Assembly: GCA_018396705.1 (NCBI GenBank)
Contig: JAGTQZ010000004.1
Span: 390,877 to 454,876, forward strand
From: Candidatus Bathyarchaeota archaeon
GTDB taxonomy: Archaea > Thermoproteota > Bathyarchaeia > Bathyarchaeales > Bathycorpusculaceae
Direction of reading: 5' to 3'
DNA: 64,000 bases
The position numbers and the translations under genes are program-made. How positions within the stretch are numbered: the stretch's first letter is position 1; each line of letters opens with the position of its first letter. Under the pieces are notes generated by a model. The model saw nothing but the letters and a program-made list of their open reading frames with translations. It was not told the DNA's origin and did not search any database. Shown piece after piece: positions 8,760 to 18,130 of this stretch.

Positions 8760-9804
8760 CTATTTCCTTTTTCTGAAGAGTTTTATGCCTTCCATGTCGC
8801 AGACATATTCAAATCCTTCTTCTATGAGTTTGGTTGCTTCTTCAATGTTTCTTGCAGCCTTGCAAATGTATTCGTTGTCCTCAAAGCTTACTAGCTGTGT
8901 ATAAATTAGGGTGTTTTTGATGTTTTTGTGTCCGAGCAGCTTCATGACGTAAAGAATGTCTTTGGTTCTATGGTATTCCATGGTGGCTTTCCAATGACGG
9001 AACGTATGAAAGGTTATCTGTAACAGTCTTGGGTTCCCAAGCTTAGCGGCCAATAATTTTCTTGACCTTTGGAAGGATCTTGCAAATCCTCTTAGGGGAT
9101 AATCCCCCGAAAACTCTTGTTGAAGTTTTTGGAAGCATGGAAAGCATTGCAAGCAGCTTGCTTGAAACTTTGAAGATTCTTGGGCTGCTGCCTTTTTCCG
9201 GCGATATCCTAATAGTCCTGTTGACGAAGTCTATGTCCGCCCATTGAAGATTCCAAGCTTCGCCGGCTCTGGCTGCTGTTTCTTTAAGCAGTTGTAGAAA
9301 GGCTGACATTTTCTTTCCGCAACCCGCAATCAGCTGATCTATCTCTGCCTCTGTGGGAATGAATGGAAGCTTTTCAATGCGTCTGTATTTTGGCGGGTTC
9401 CAGTTGCCCCCGATCATTTGGAGAAAACTGCTGTAGGCTTCAACGGCAAGCTCTTTTCGGCCTTCGCTCCAAGTCTGCTTAGCGATAACGTCTTTTACAG
9501 ATTCTGGATCTAGCAGGTTTGCACCGCGTTTAACGAGAATTCTCAGAAGCTTGGTCCTGCCGATCACCGTTGATTCCGAGTAGCCTTGCTTTTTCATCCG
9601 CCATGCAAACTCTAGGATTTTGCCTTTAACGTCAGCTTGAGCTGGGTCTGTTTTGGTTGTCTGCTCTGTGGCCCCCGCAGCCCATTTTTCGCCCCAAAAG
9701 GCTGGGAGGCGCATATTTGGCGGTAATAGGCTATGGCGTCCAAACCTTAGGGGACAGCATTCTGGACAGGCTATAGGCTTGTTTTTGGCTTGCCGTGAAG
9801 CCAA
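8760..9804 (-). pseudogene. Tyrosine recombinase/integrase, frameshifted copy (int1)
   Basis: Two overlapping minus-strand frames together form one tyrosine integrase. The upstream part (9804 to about 9108) holds the core-binding domain and first catalytic Arg (AARAGEAWNLQW). The downstream part (about 9110 to 8760) holds HTFRHW, LLGHKNIKNT and the nucleophile Tyr in LIYTQL, ending LFRKRK. They join cleanly if one G is removed from the run of five at 9106-9110, turning RVFGGLSP into RVFGDYPLRG. It is a close relative of the integrases at 27996 and 29378. The C terminus faces tRNA-Cys. Probably inactive, unless the extra base is a sequencing error. Confidence 0.85.
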
Positions 9805-10515
9805 AAGCCGACCGCCCTCTAGGCCATTTGCCTTGTTGCTGAGGGCCTAAAATGCCCCTTTGCACTGCTTCCATGAGTTGGTCTGCTTTTACGTAAACGG
9901 CCTTCCAGTGGTAGCCATCACAGTCCATCATGAAGGCGACCAGTGCATAGCCTATAGCCTCGTATTGTCTGCTTGCTCATTCAAAGTTGTCCATGTGCAA
10001 GCCGCCCAAAACAATAAGGTCAATTTTGTGCTTGCCGTCAACGGTCAAAATTGATGGCCCCCTCTAGGATTTTTCGCTTGGAAAATGGATGCTCCTAAAA
10101 GCAATTTTCGCCTCCCCTCCCCCTCTAGCTTCCCATCAGCCCCGGTTTAGAGGCAAGTGCATGGTGTGCCTGTACGGGTTCGCAGCATTCAATTTTGAAA
10201 AGGAGAGTGAAAGGGAGAAAGAGAAGAAGAATAAAAGCATACACATAAAAGCTACTGTTCACTGTCCGCAGAGTCTGGCAGCGTTTCTAAAAGTTCCTCG
10301 TAGAGCTTTGGGGCGCATTCTAATAGGCCAGGACGTGTTGTGGATTGTTGCAATCTAATTTGTTATCATCTAGCCCATTGGGCTCTCGTAAAGCATAGTT
10401 TATTAAAAGCTTCACGTTTAATCAGGGAGCCCTAGTTTGATGTTTGTTTTAATGAAACAGCCCTGACAATTATCTGCATCTTTAGTTCCATCTTGATAAA
10501 ATCTGGGTGTGTGAA
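9805..10515 (+). other. Gene-poor stretch behind the broken integrase
   Basis: About 710 bases with no convincing gene. Short open frames exist on both strands but have low-complexity or unlikely compositions and no ribosome sites. A frame on the minus strand (9931-9731) overlaps the integrase N terminus and may be a degraded remnant of its upstream zinc-ribbon region. This is probably decayed mobile-element DNA. Confidence 0.4.
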
Positions 10516-12363
10516 TTAGCCTAGCTTTATCTCCTTTATGAAAGCCAAGTCTTCCATGCTGTTTAGTTTGACTTTTGCGTTTGACACTGTATAGAGCACA
10601 TTGTTAATGAATAGTATTCTTTTCACTTCGAAGTCGCCTTCAACTAATGTTGCGTTTTCTTGATGGATGATAGAGCCTTTAAGTTTGAAGCCATTTAGTG
10701 ACATATTGAATATGTACGCGCCTTGCCAAAAGCCCTTAGAATAATACTCTCTTTCTTTTACAGTTTCCATCCAGCTTATTGAAATGGGTAGTGCTAGTAC
10801 TTGTTTTTCTTTATCGAATAGGAAAGCCTTGTGATCCCATAAAACTGGTGTTGTTGACCAGTTGCCTATTAGGAATCGGTCAATTTCCTTTGGGTTTGCG
10901 ACGTCTGCAACGTTATAAAGTGAAACCTTCACACTGTTTTCTTCCATGCCTACGCCTATAATGTGGCTTTCGTCGTACGGATGAAGATATCCTGAAAAGC
11001 CTTCTATTTCTAAGGCTCCTAGAACCTTCGGCTTAAACGGGTTGCTTATGTCTATCACAAAGAATGGGTCCTTCTGGTAGAATGTTACAAGATAGCATCT
11101 GTCCCTCATAAACCTTGCCGCGTATATCTGTTTGCCAGGATCTAGGTTTGTAAGGCTTCCAACGATGTTCAAGTTCATGTCCAATACGAATAAGTTGTTA
11201 ACGGAAGTTTCACTCCATCCAATGGTTGTAGCTACCCTAAAGAAACCGTTATACTCATCCATGCTGAACTGATTGAGCACATACCCTGGAACATCCCCCT
11301 CAGCCTCCCACACTATTTTATCTCTGTCCAGTTTAACTCTATAAATTAATGTTTCATATTTTGGCTCAGTTGCCATTAACGTTTGAATCCACGCATCCGT
11401 GTTAGGGGTTGTCAAGTACATGTTTGTTGTTGAAACGTACATGCATGATGTTGTGCTTGTTAAGATTGATTCGCAAGTTGGCTCTTGAGTATCGTCTGCA
11501 ATGTTTACTGCAATGACTGTCGTGAAGAAATAAGATACATCTAAAACGTCGACGTAACGTATGTCCGTAGGTTTCACCTCTTTAATGTAGCCGTTGATAA
11601 TAATTTTTGGCAAATTCACCTCTAGGTCTGTTTCGTTCTTTTCACTTGGACGTATAGCTGGCTGCGTGATCACTACATAGACATAGTCCCCTATCATTCG
11701 CGAACCAGAAAGAGATCCGTTGAAAATTATGGTTCTTGTAAGAACAGGATCAGCCTTGTCTGACACGTCGTAGACCTTAATGAACGCGTTTCCATAGTAA
11801 GACCGCACACTTTTTAAAGCGTAAACATGGCTTCTTCCCAAAACTGCAAGCCTATCTCCGTTTACATAAAGTTCTATACCGTATGCCTCATCTAAAACGA
11901 TTTTTGAGAGTAATGCGGCTTGTTCAGGCGGATAAGCTTGAAGTATATGCACCGTGCTGCCTGAAACAACATACAAATACTTGCCGTCAGTCTTCACTAT
12001 GTCAGCTTCGTCCACACCTTCCACTTGAATGTTCGTAGTCGAATACTCAAGCACGCCATTAACATCTCGAACATTAGGAGCGATGGTTTTTGCCTCTAGG
12101 ATATTTACGAAAGGAGAGCCGTACAATTGAAAGGTTCTTGAAGCTTTTTCCATGTTAGTCTTCAAGAAAAATTCGAGTTCTTCATAGCTTGAAAAGGTTT
12201 TAAGCTTAGAATAAAACCTCTGTGTCCCATGTAGAACGCCTAAGTTATAACATACGGCTGCAAGCAGAATAGCTAAAAGCACTGTTGCAACACCATATGA
12301 TAACAGTATCCTTTTTAATTTCACCTGCAATTTTAACACCGCATATAGGTAATTAACAAGCAT
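10516..12363 (-). CDS. Membrane-anchored beta-propeller domain protein
   Basis: A 615-residue protein with one N-terminal membrane segment (ATVLLAILLAAVCYNLG, around residues 25-41), followed by a long extracellular region. The body resembles the archaeal/bacterial secreted beta-propeller family (Beta_propel type, distantly WD40-like): repeated short strands such as VEGVDEADIVKTDGKYLYVV, a typical opening signature, then repeated SxVHILxAY- and FFVIDISNPFKPKVLG-like blades. Such proteins are exported but of unknown function. It lies alone between the broken integrase and tRNA-Ser. ATG start at 12363. Confidence 0.8.
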   Translation of the reverse strand: MLVNYLYAVLKLQVKLKRILLSYGVATVLLAILLAAVCYNLGVLHGTQRFYSKLKTFSSYEELEFFLKTNMEKASRTFQLYGSPFVNILEAKTIAPNVRDVNGVLEYSTTNIQVEGVDEADIVKTDGKYLYVVSGSTVHILQAYPPEQAALLSKIVLDEAYGIELYVNGDRLAVLGRSHVYALKSVRSYYGNAFIKVYDVSDKADPVLTRTIIFNGSLSGSRMIGDYVYVVITQPAIRPSEKNETDLEVNLPKIIINGYIKEVKPTDIRYVDVLDVSYFFTTVIAVNIADDTQEPTCESILTSTTSCMYVSTTNMYLTTPNTDAWIQTLMATEPKYETLIYRVKLDRDKIVWEAEGDVPGYVLNQFSMDEYNGFFRVATTIGWSETSVNNLFVLDMNLNIVGSLTNLDPGKQIYAARFMRDRCYLVTFYQKDPFFVIDISNPFKPKVLGALEIEGFSGYLHPYDESHIIGVGMEENSVKVSLYNVADVANPKEIDRFLIGNWSTTPVLWDHKAFLFDKEKQVLALPISISWMETVKEREYYSKGFWQGAYIFNMSLNGFKLKGSIIHQENATLVEGDFEVKRILFINNVLYTVSNAKVKLNSMEDLAFIKEIKLG

Positions 12364-12514
12364 ATTTTATCCTAGTTTTTAGTACACTCTGTCCAGAAAC
12401 TAGTACACGCAACAATACATGAATCAATGTGAAGAAAAAGAAAGACTAATAGACCTCATTAAATTGTTAATTAACAAAGATAAGCTTCAGTAATAAATGG
12501 GGTATACTTCCTAA

Positions 12515-12616
12515 GCCGGGGTCTCCTAGTCCGGTAGGGAGCAGGCCTGGAGACTTAAAAGCCGCTAAGCCTGTGGTCCAATTTGGGCCGCGTGGGTTCA
12601 AATCCCACCCCCGGCG
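12515..12616 (+). tRNA. tRNA-Ser (GGA), class II, with a probable short intron
   Basis: Acceptor GCCGGGG/CCCCGGC, D stem CTCC/GGAG, T arm GTGGG/CCCAC and a long variable arm (GGTCC/GGGCC) mark a class II tRNA. The anticodon stem CAGGC/GCCTG encloses 22 nt rather than 7; removing about 15 nt after CTGGAG leaves a normal loop with anticodon GGA. The discriminator is G, as in tRNA-Ser. The extra bases contain a CTTA/TAAG pairing that could form a bulge-helix-bulge-like structure. Exact intron ends are uncertain. The last 25 bases differ from those of tRNA-Cys at one position. Confidence 0.8.
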
Positions 12617-12734
12617 CCTAAAACTCTTTTAGCTTTGCCGCTCTAAAATTCAGTAATTGTAAGATACGTTGAAAATCAAAGTTAAAATTAATATTCTGAA
12701 TCTTTTTGATAAAGATCTGTAAAGGCATGGTGGT

Positions 12735-14123
12735 GTGTTGAAAGTTTGCCTTATTTCTCCCTCTTACAGCTCAGCCGTTAAGTCCGTTATTGGGATCAGT
12801 TCTCCACCTTTGGGGCTTGCTTATTTGGCTTCTATGGTTAAAGATGCGCATGACGTTAGAATTATTGACTCAAACGTTTTGAATTATACTTTAGACGATA
12901 TTAGAAGAGAGTTGAAAAATTTTTATCCGGATGTTGTCGGCATAACCTCAGCAACACCGTCCGTCTATGAAGCTTACAGGGTTGCTGAGGTTGCTAAGAG
13001 TGTGAGAGATGACTGTGTTGTTGTTTTGGGAGGGCCCCACGCAACTTTCCTTCCAGAGGAGGCCCTTACAGAATGTAGGAGCGTTGACATTATCGTTCGA
13101 GGTGAGGGTGAGGAAACCTTCCAAGAACTCATTAATGCAACAGACCGCAAAATCCCCTTGGAGAACGTTAGGGGTATAGCCTTTAGAAAAGGCGACAAAA
13201 TAATTGTCACAGATTCAAGACCCTTCATTAGCGATTTAGATAAGATTCCTTTTCCAAGCATCGACCTGCTCCCCGTAGAGAAATATGCGCTTCAAGGGAT
13301 AAAATATATGCCAATAATCACTAGTAGAGGATGCCCATTTAAATGTTCTTTTTGCGCTTCATCACGCCTTTTTGGAGGATGCTGGCGTGGCAGAAGCCCC
13401 AAAAACGTGGTTGAGGAGATTAAATTCATACACGATAAGTTCAAGATCAAAAACATAGAGTTTATTGACGACACCTTTACATTAAACGGTAAAAGAGCTG
13501 AAGAAATTTGTGATGAAATTTTAAGGGAAGGCCTTGACATTTCGTGGGGTGCCTCCTCAAGAGTTGACACCATCCACAGGGGGCTGGCTGAAAAAATGCG
13601 GAAAGCCGGATGTTGGATAATATATTTGGGCGTGGAGTCTGCATCCCAGAAAATCCTAAACACGATTGGGAAGAAAATAACCATAAGCCAAATTGTGAAG
13701 GCTGTTAAAACCTTAAAGGAAGCAGGAATTCAAATTCTAGGATCCTTCATTTTAGGTTTTCCTGAAGAAACGATTGAAACAGCTGAGCAGACGATAGCCT
13801 TTGCCAAAAAGCTTGACCTAGACTATGCACAGTTCTCAATTCTGACACCCTATCCCGGAACACCTCTCTATGAATATGCAAAGGAAAATAACATGCTGTT
13901 AACTAGAGACTGGTCCAAATTCAACGCTATAGAACCAGTAATGAAGCTAAAAAACTTAACCATAAAGCAGCTTCAATCCTTATTTGAGAGGGCTTACCTA
14001 ACCTTCTACATAAGACCTAAAATGCTGTGGAGATGGGTTAAACAAAAACAGTTCCATATTATAAAAAGCACTATCAAAACGGCAGCAAACTATCTAAAAA
14101 GCCACGTCCTCTACTCTTCTTAA
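12735..14123 (+). CDS. B12-binding-domain radical SAM protein
   Basis: A 462-residue protein with an N-terminal cobalamin-binding-like domain (PPLGLAYLASMVKDAHDVRI, then VVLGGPHATFLPEEAL) and a central radical SAM domain. The latter carries the cluster motif CPFKCSFC near residue 200 and the later segments GVESASQKILNTIGK and QILGSFILGFPEET. Related enzymes perform methylations or ring rearrangements on lipids and natural products. The C-terminal ~100 residues are the usual extra domain of this group. GTG start, with a TTG immediately after as an alternative. No partner genes adjoin it, so the substrate is unknown. Confidence 0.85.
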   Translation: MLKVCLISPSYSSAVKSVIGISSPPLGLAYLASMVKDAHDVRIIDSNVLNYTLDDIRRELKNFYPDVVGITSATPSVYEAYRVAEVAKSVRDDCVVVLGGPHATFLPEEALTECRSVDIIVRGEGEETFQELINATDRKIPLENVRGIAFRKGDKIIVTDSRPFISDLDKIPFPSIDLLPVEKYALQGIKYMPIITSRGCPFKCSFCASSRLFGGCWRGRSPKNVVEEIKFIHDKFKIKNIEFIDDTFTLNGKRAEEICDEILREGLDISWGASSRVDTIHRGLAEKMRKAGCWIIYLGVESASQKILNTIGKKITISQIVKAVKTLKEAGIQILGSFILGFPEETIETAEQTIAFAKKLDLDYAQFSILTPYPGTPLYEYAKENNMLLTRDWSKFNAIEPVMKLKNLTIKQLQSLFERAYLTFYIRPKMLWRWVKQKQFHIIKSTIKTAANYLKSHVLYSS

Positions 14124-14209
14124 TTATCTCTCACGATTGACGTTTCACTCCATTAATCTAAGACAGTCCACACATAGCACGCGTGTAATCTTCAAATTTA
14201 ATGAATGAA

Positions 14210-14761
14210 TCAGGCTTTTTGCCCGTATTTCTCGTAATATACGAAATCTTTAAGCTCCTTTCTGGCGGGGGCTGATGGGGTCTCTAATGGGTAGCCTATG
14301 GGCATAAGCTCTACCACGGTTACTCCTGCTGGGACTTCAAGAATTTCGGCGGCTTTTTTGGCATCAAAAGCTCCCACGTGGAGTGTGCCTAAGCCTAGGC
14401 TATGAGCTGCAAGGCTTATGTTGTGAAGGGCTAAAGCTACATCAAACATGTAAAAGTTTTCTTTACCAGCAATCGGCTCTCCTCTCAGAAATCCTGAAAG
14501 TCCAAGTTTTGCACATGCAACTATAACCACAGGAGCGTTCTTTATAGCCTCAATCGCCGGGTTCCGTGGAGTCAATGTTTCAGCCAACCTCCTTTTAGTC
14601 TCAGGGCTTGTAACCACTATAAACTCCCAACATTGAGTGTTAGCCCATGAAGGAGCCCATCGAGCAGCCTCCAAAACAGCCTGAAGTTTCTCCTTTTCAA
14701 CAGGATCAGGTTTATATCTTCTGATAGATCTACGCGTTTTTATAGCTGTAATCAGATCCAT
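14210..14761 (-). CDS. Nitroreductase family protein
   Basis: A 183-residue FMN-dependent nitroreductase-fold protein. It begins with the typical AIKTRRSIRRYKPDPVEKEK, then AARWAPSWANTQCWEFIVV, and later LALHNISLAAHSLGLGTLH followed by VVELMPIGYPLE. These proteins reduce nitro, quinone or other electron acceptors with NAD(P)H; some serve in cofactor metabolism. It lies alone between convergent neighbours, giving no clue to its substrate. Confidence 0.9.
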   Translation of the reverse strand: MDLITAIKTRRSIRRYKPDPVEKEKLQAVLEAARWAPSWANTQCWEFIVVTSPETKRRLAETLTPRNPAIEAIKNAPVVIVACAKLGLSGFLRGEPIAGKENFYMFDVALALHNISLAAHSLGLGTLHVGAFDAKKAAEILEVPAGVTVVELMPIGYPLETPSAPARKELKDFVYYEKYGQKA

Positions 14762-14879
14762 GTAACCACCTTTAGATACAATATCAACCGCAGAGATTAA
14801 TAAAAGCTATCCGCGATGCGCGTAATCGAAATAAATAAATATTAATTATTCAAATTTTACGCGGTAATTGGTGGTATAA

Positions 14880-16010
14880 GTGGCTAGATTATATGAGAAG
14901 ACGGTTCCAGTGCCGCCTGAAGAGTTTGTTAGAGTCGAGTGGGAATCTTTGAGGAGTTATGTTGCTGATGTTTTGAAGGCTTATAATGTTCCTGAAGAGC
15001 ATTCCAAGATAGTTGCTGACGTTCTTGTCTCAGCTGATCTCATGGGAATTGAAAGTCACGGGGTTCAGAGGCTTAGAAGATACACCGTTGGCATTCAAGT
15101 TGGTTCAGTTAACCCTAAAACGAGTATATCTATTGTGAAGGAGTCTCCATCGACAGCATGGATTGACGGGGGCTCTGGACTTGGGCATGTCGTAGCTTAT
15201 AACGCCATGGAAATAGCTATTAAGAAGGCTATGGACACCGGCGTTTCTGTTGTTGGAATTAGAAACAGCCACCATTTCGGTATAGCTGGCTATTATGCTC
15301 TTCAAGCAGTCAAAAGCAACATGATCGGTCTAGTTATGACTAACTCTGAAGCTTTGGTGGCTTACACTCACACGGTGGGCAGAAATGTGGGCACGAATCC
15401 CATAGCCTTCGGCTTCCCAACCCGAAACCCTCCACCCATACTTTTTGATGCAGCCACAAGTGTTATTCCGATAGGTAAAGTTGAGGTTTACGCCAAGGAA
15501 GGGAAAAAAATGCCTTTGGGATGGGCTATATCTCCGGAAGGGAGACTTTTAGATGACCCCAAAGAGGTTTTAGCAAGAAAAGGTGCAGTGCTGCCTTTAG
15601 GAGGCTTTGGCGAAGAATTCGGGGGCCACAAGGGCGCTGGCTTAGCCCTTGTAGTGGACTTGCTATGCGGAGTTTTGACGGGCGCAAACTATGGCAGAAA
15701 CGTGAAGCATACAACTGATAAAGAGCGGGCCAACGTGGGACATTTCATGATGGCAATTAACATAGACAAATTGACTTCTCTAGACTATTTCCTTCAAAGA
15801 GTTGAGGAATACAAAGGGTATGTGAAAAGTTTATCTAAGATATCTGAAGATGCTGAAATCTGGATTCCTGGAGAAAAAGCTTGGTTAACCATGGAGACAC
15901 GTAAAAAAATTGGGATACCCGTCCATAAAAATATCTTGAAGGAAATCATGGAGGAAGGCGAGAAGGTCGGAGTGGAATTTAAAGTCAAAGTGCTTAAAGA
16001 TACAGCATAA
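14880..16010 (+). CDS. Malate/L-lactate dehydrogenase family (MDH2/Ldh type)
   Basis: A 376-residue NAD(P)-dependent 2-hydroxyacid dehydrogenase of the MDH2 family, distinct from Rossmann-type LDH. Signatures are DLMGIESHGVQRLRRY, NSHHFGIAGYY (catalytic His region), VGTNPIAFGFPT and GHKGAGLALVVDLLCG. Members oxidise malate, lactate, ureidoglycolate or sulfolactate. Between FDAATS and IPIGKVEVYA the sequence follows family expectation. A GTG start follows an A/T-rich promoter-like stretch. The LUD/ferredoxin/CCG fusion lies 53 bases downstream, so the two probably form an operon for oxidation of a 2-hydroxyacid such as lactate; the specific acid is an inference. Confidence 0.85.
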   Translation: MARLYEKTVPVPPEEFVRVEWESLRSYVADVLKAYNVPEEHSKIVADVLVSADLMGIESHGVQRLRRYTVGIQVGSVNPKTSISIVKESPSTAWIDGGSGLGHVVAYNAMEIAIKKAMDTGVSVVGIRNSHHFGIAGYYALQAVKSNMIGLVMTNSEALVAYTHTVGRNVGTNPIAFGFPTRNPPPILFDAATSVIPIGKVEVYAKEGKKMPLGWAISPEGRLLDDPKEVLARKGAVLPLGGFGEEFGGHKGAGLALVVDLLCGVLTGANYGRNVKHTTDKERANVGHFMMAINIDKLTSLDYFLQRVEEYKGYVKSLSKISEDAEIWIPGEKAWLTMETRKKIGIPVHKNILKEIMEEGEKVGVEFKVKVLKDTA

Positions 16011-16063
16011 ATTAAAGATAAATGAGGTAAGATGAACTATCAATTGCATTTTACGGTGAAACA

Positions 16064-18130
16064 ATGGCTATTGAAGAGCTTGCGAGGGAAATAATCAAAG
16101 CGCAGAACAATGTGGAACTTCAAATCGGACTTAAAAAGTCAGTTGCAAACTTCTCTAATTCTGTGGAGAAGGTTTTAACAAGGTTCCCAGAACTTTCCGA
16201 AATGGCTGAATATGTTAAGGGCGTCAGGGAGAAGGTTTTAGAGAACATCGAATATTACATTGAAAAAGCCATCGCAGGCATAAATGCCACCGGAGCACGC
16301 GCATATCTTGCCCGAAATTCTGAAACAGTTTTAGGCATAATCGACAAAATAATCGGAGAAAGAAGAAAAATTATTGTGAAAGCAAAGTCAATGGTGACTG
16401 AAGAAGTAAGACTAAGAGAGTTCCTTGCTGAAAAAGGTCACGAGGTTTACGAAACAGACTTAGGCGAATTCCTAATACAGATATCTAAAAGTAAACCGAT
16501 GCATGTTATAGTTCCAGCAATTCATATAAGTAAAGAACACGTCGCCCGGCTTTTTGAGCATCACCTTAAATTCCAAGTAACTGAAAACTCAACTCACGAA
16601 GAGCTTGTCCACAATTTTAGAAACTTTTTCAGGGAAAAATTTATGAAGGCTGACGTTGGGATAAGCGGCGCAAACGTTATAGCAGCTGATACAGGTTCAG
16701 TTTTTCTCGTGCACAATGAAGGAAACATAAACAATGTTATTACTCTCCCTCCTGTGCACATCGTGGTTGCGAGCGTTGATAAAATCATGCCAACTTTTAG
16801 GGATGCACTCCTACAAGTTATGGTCCAATCAGCCTACGCCGGCCTTTACCCCCCGACATACATGAACGTGATTTCCGGGATAAGCAGCACAGCTGACATA
16901 GAGTATCATAGGGTTTATGGTGCTCATGGAGCCCAAGAAGTCCACGTGATACTCTATGATGGTGGAAGAATTAAAGCGTCAAAAGACCCACTCTTAAAAG
17001 AACAGCTGCGCTGTGTCAAATGTGGACGATGCCAAATTTCATGTCCCATCTGGAATGTTTGCGGAAACTTTTGGGGTGGAGCAGTTTATGGAGGACCCAT
17101 GGGTGTCGGCTGGACCGCGGTAACTGAAGGCTTGGACAACGCTGAACCTTTATCTTGGTTCTGCCTGCTCTGTAACGCTTGTAAAGAGGTGTGTCCCGTT
17201 AAAGTTAACAGCGCCGAAATTTCCAGGAAGATTAGAATGCAAAGCATTGAAAAAGGAACGATACCCGCCAAAATCAAAGAAGTTCTGGAAAACATTTACA
17301 AATACGGCAACGCTTTCGGGCTGCCTCGTGGGAAACGGCAAGCTTGGACTGATGAAAAAGTTCCTCAATACAAGCCTGGAGTGGGCATCCTCTACTATGT
17401 TGGCGACATGGGATCATTCCATCCAAGAGCCCAGGCAGCCGCTAAAGCTTTAACAGAAATATTGCTTAAAGCAAACGTTTCCTTTGGAATTTTAGGCGCC
17501 GACGAAAACTGTTCAGGCAGCGAAGCCTATGAAATCGGTGAGATAGGATTGTTTGAAGAAATAGCTAGATCAAACATAAAACTTTTCGAAACTTTAAAAG
17601 TTAAAGAAATTGTCACGTTATCGCCACATTCATACAATGTTATGAAAAATTTCTACCATGCCTATGGTGGAAACTTCACAGTGAAACATTACACCCAACT
17701 CCTCTGGGAGCTTATTTTAAACGGAAAACTCAAGCTTCAAGAAAATGTTAAACTTAACAAGTCTGTGACATTTCACGATCCCTGTTTTCTGGGAAGATGG
17801 AACAACGAGTATGAAGCCCCACGACAGATTTTAAAAGCCGTTCCAGGGGTTAACTTTGTTGAAATGAAAAGAAATAGGCAGAACTCCCTTTGCTGTGGCG
17901 GAGGAAGCGGAAACTGTTACACTGGTTTCGGATGCGGCCTAATATCTGAAAATGAGACAAGCCCAAGTAGAATGAGGGTTAAAGAAGCAATCGAAGCTGG
18001 CGCCGAAATCTTAGCGGTGGCGTGTCCATCATGCCTAATAATGCTTGAAGAAGCCGTTAAAGCAGAAGGGCTGGAAAACAAATTATCCGTCAAAGACATA
18101 ACAGAAGTAATTAGTTCAAACCTTCAATAA
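16064..18130 (+). CDS. LUD domain / ferredoxin / cysteine-rich (CCG) fusion protein
   Basis: A 688-residue fusion equivalent to LutB plus LutA-type parts. The N-terminal ~300 residues form the LUD domain of lactate-utilisation proteins (GISGANVIAADTGSVFLVHN). Two 4Fe-4S motifs follow near residues 316 and 366 (CVKCGRCQISCP, CLLCNACKEVCP). The C-terminal cysteine-rich region has HDPCFLGRWN and a full CCG motif (CCGGGSGNC, near residue 610); the first copy is degenerate (GADENCSGSEAYEIG). In bacteria LutABC oxidises L-lactate and passes electrons on. With the MDH2-type gene just upstream this suggests cytoplasmic 2-hydroxyacid oxidation. ATG start behind a GGTGA site. Confidence 0.85.
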   Translation: MAIEELAREIIKAQNNVELQIGLKKSVANFSNSVEKVLTRFPELSEMAEYVKGVREKVLENIEYYIEKAIAGINATGARAYLARNSETVLGIIDKIIGERRKIIVKAKSMVTEEVRLREFLAEKGHEVYETDLGEFLIQISKSKPMHVIVPAIHISKEHVARLFEHHLKFQVTENSTHEELVHNFRNFFREKFMKADVGISGANVIAADTGSVFLVHNEGNINNVITLPPVHIVVASVDKIMPTFRDALLQVMVQSAYAGLYPPTYMNVISGISSTADIEYHRVYGAHGAQEVHVILYDGGRIKASKDPLLKEQLRCVKCGRCQISCPIWNVCGNFWGGAVYGGPMGVGWTAVTEGLDNAEPLSWFCLLCNACKEVCPVKVNSAEISRKIRMQSIEKGTIPAKIKEVLENIYKYGNAFGLPRGKRQAWTDEKVPQYKPGVGILYYVGDMGSFHPRAQAAAKALTEILLKANVSFGILGADENCSGSEAYEIGEIGLFEEIARSNIKLFETLKVKEIVTLSPHSYNVMKNFYHAYGGNFTVKHYTQLLWELILNGKLKLQENVKLNKSVTFHDPCFLGRWNNEYEAPRQILKAVPGVNFVEMKRNRQNSLCCGGGSGNCYTGFGCGLISENETSPSRMRVKEAIEAGAEILAVACPSCLIMLEEAVKAEGLENKLSVKDITEVISSNLQ

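Noticed and set aside
10089..10358. 89-codon plus-strand frame
   Set aside because: No ribosome site, odd composition with a long EKEKK run, and no recognisable family; it lies in decayed DNA.
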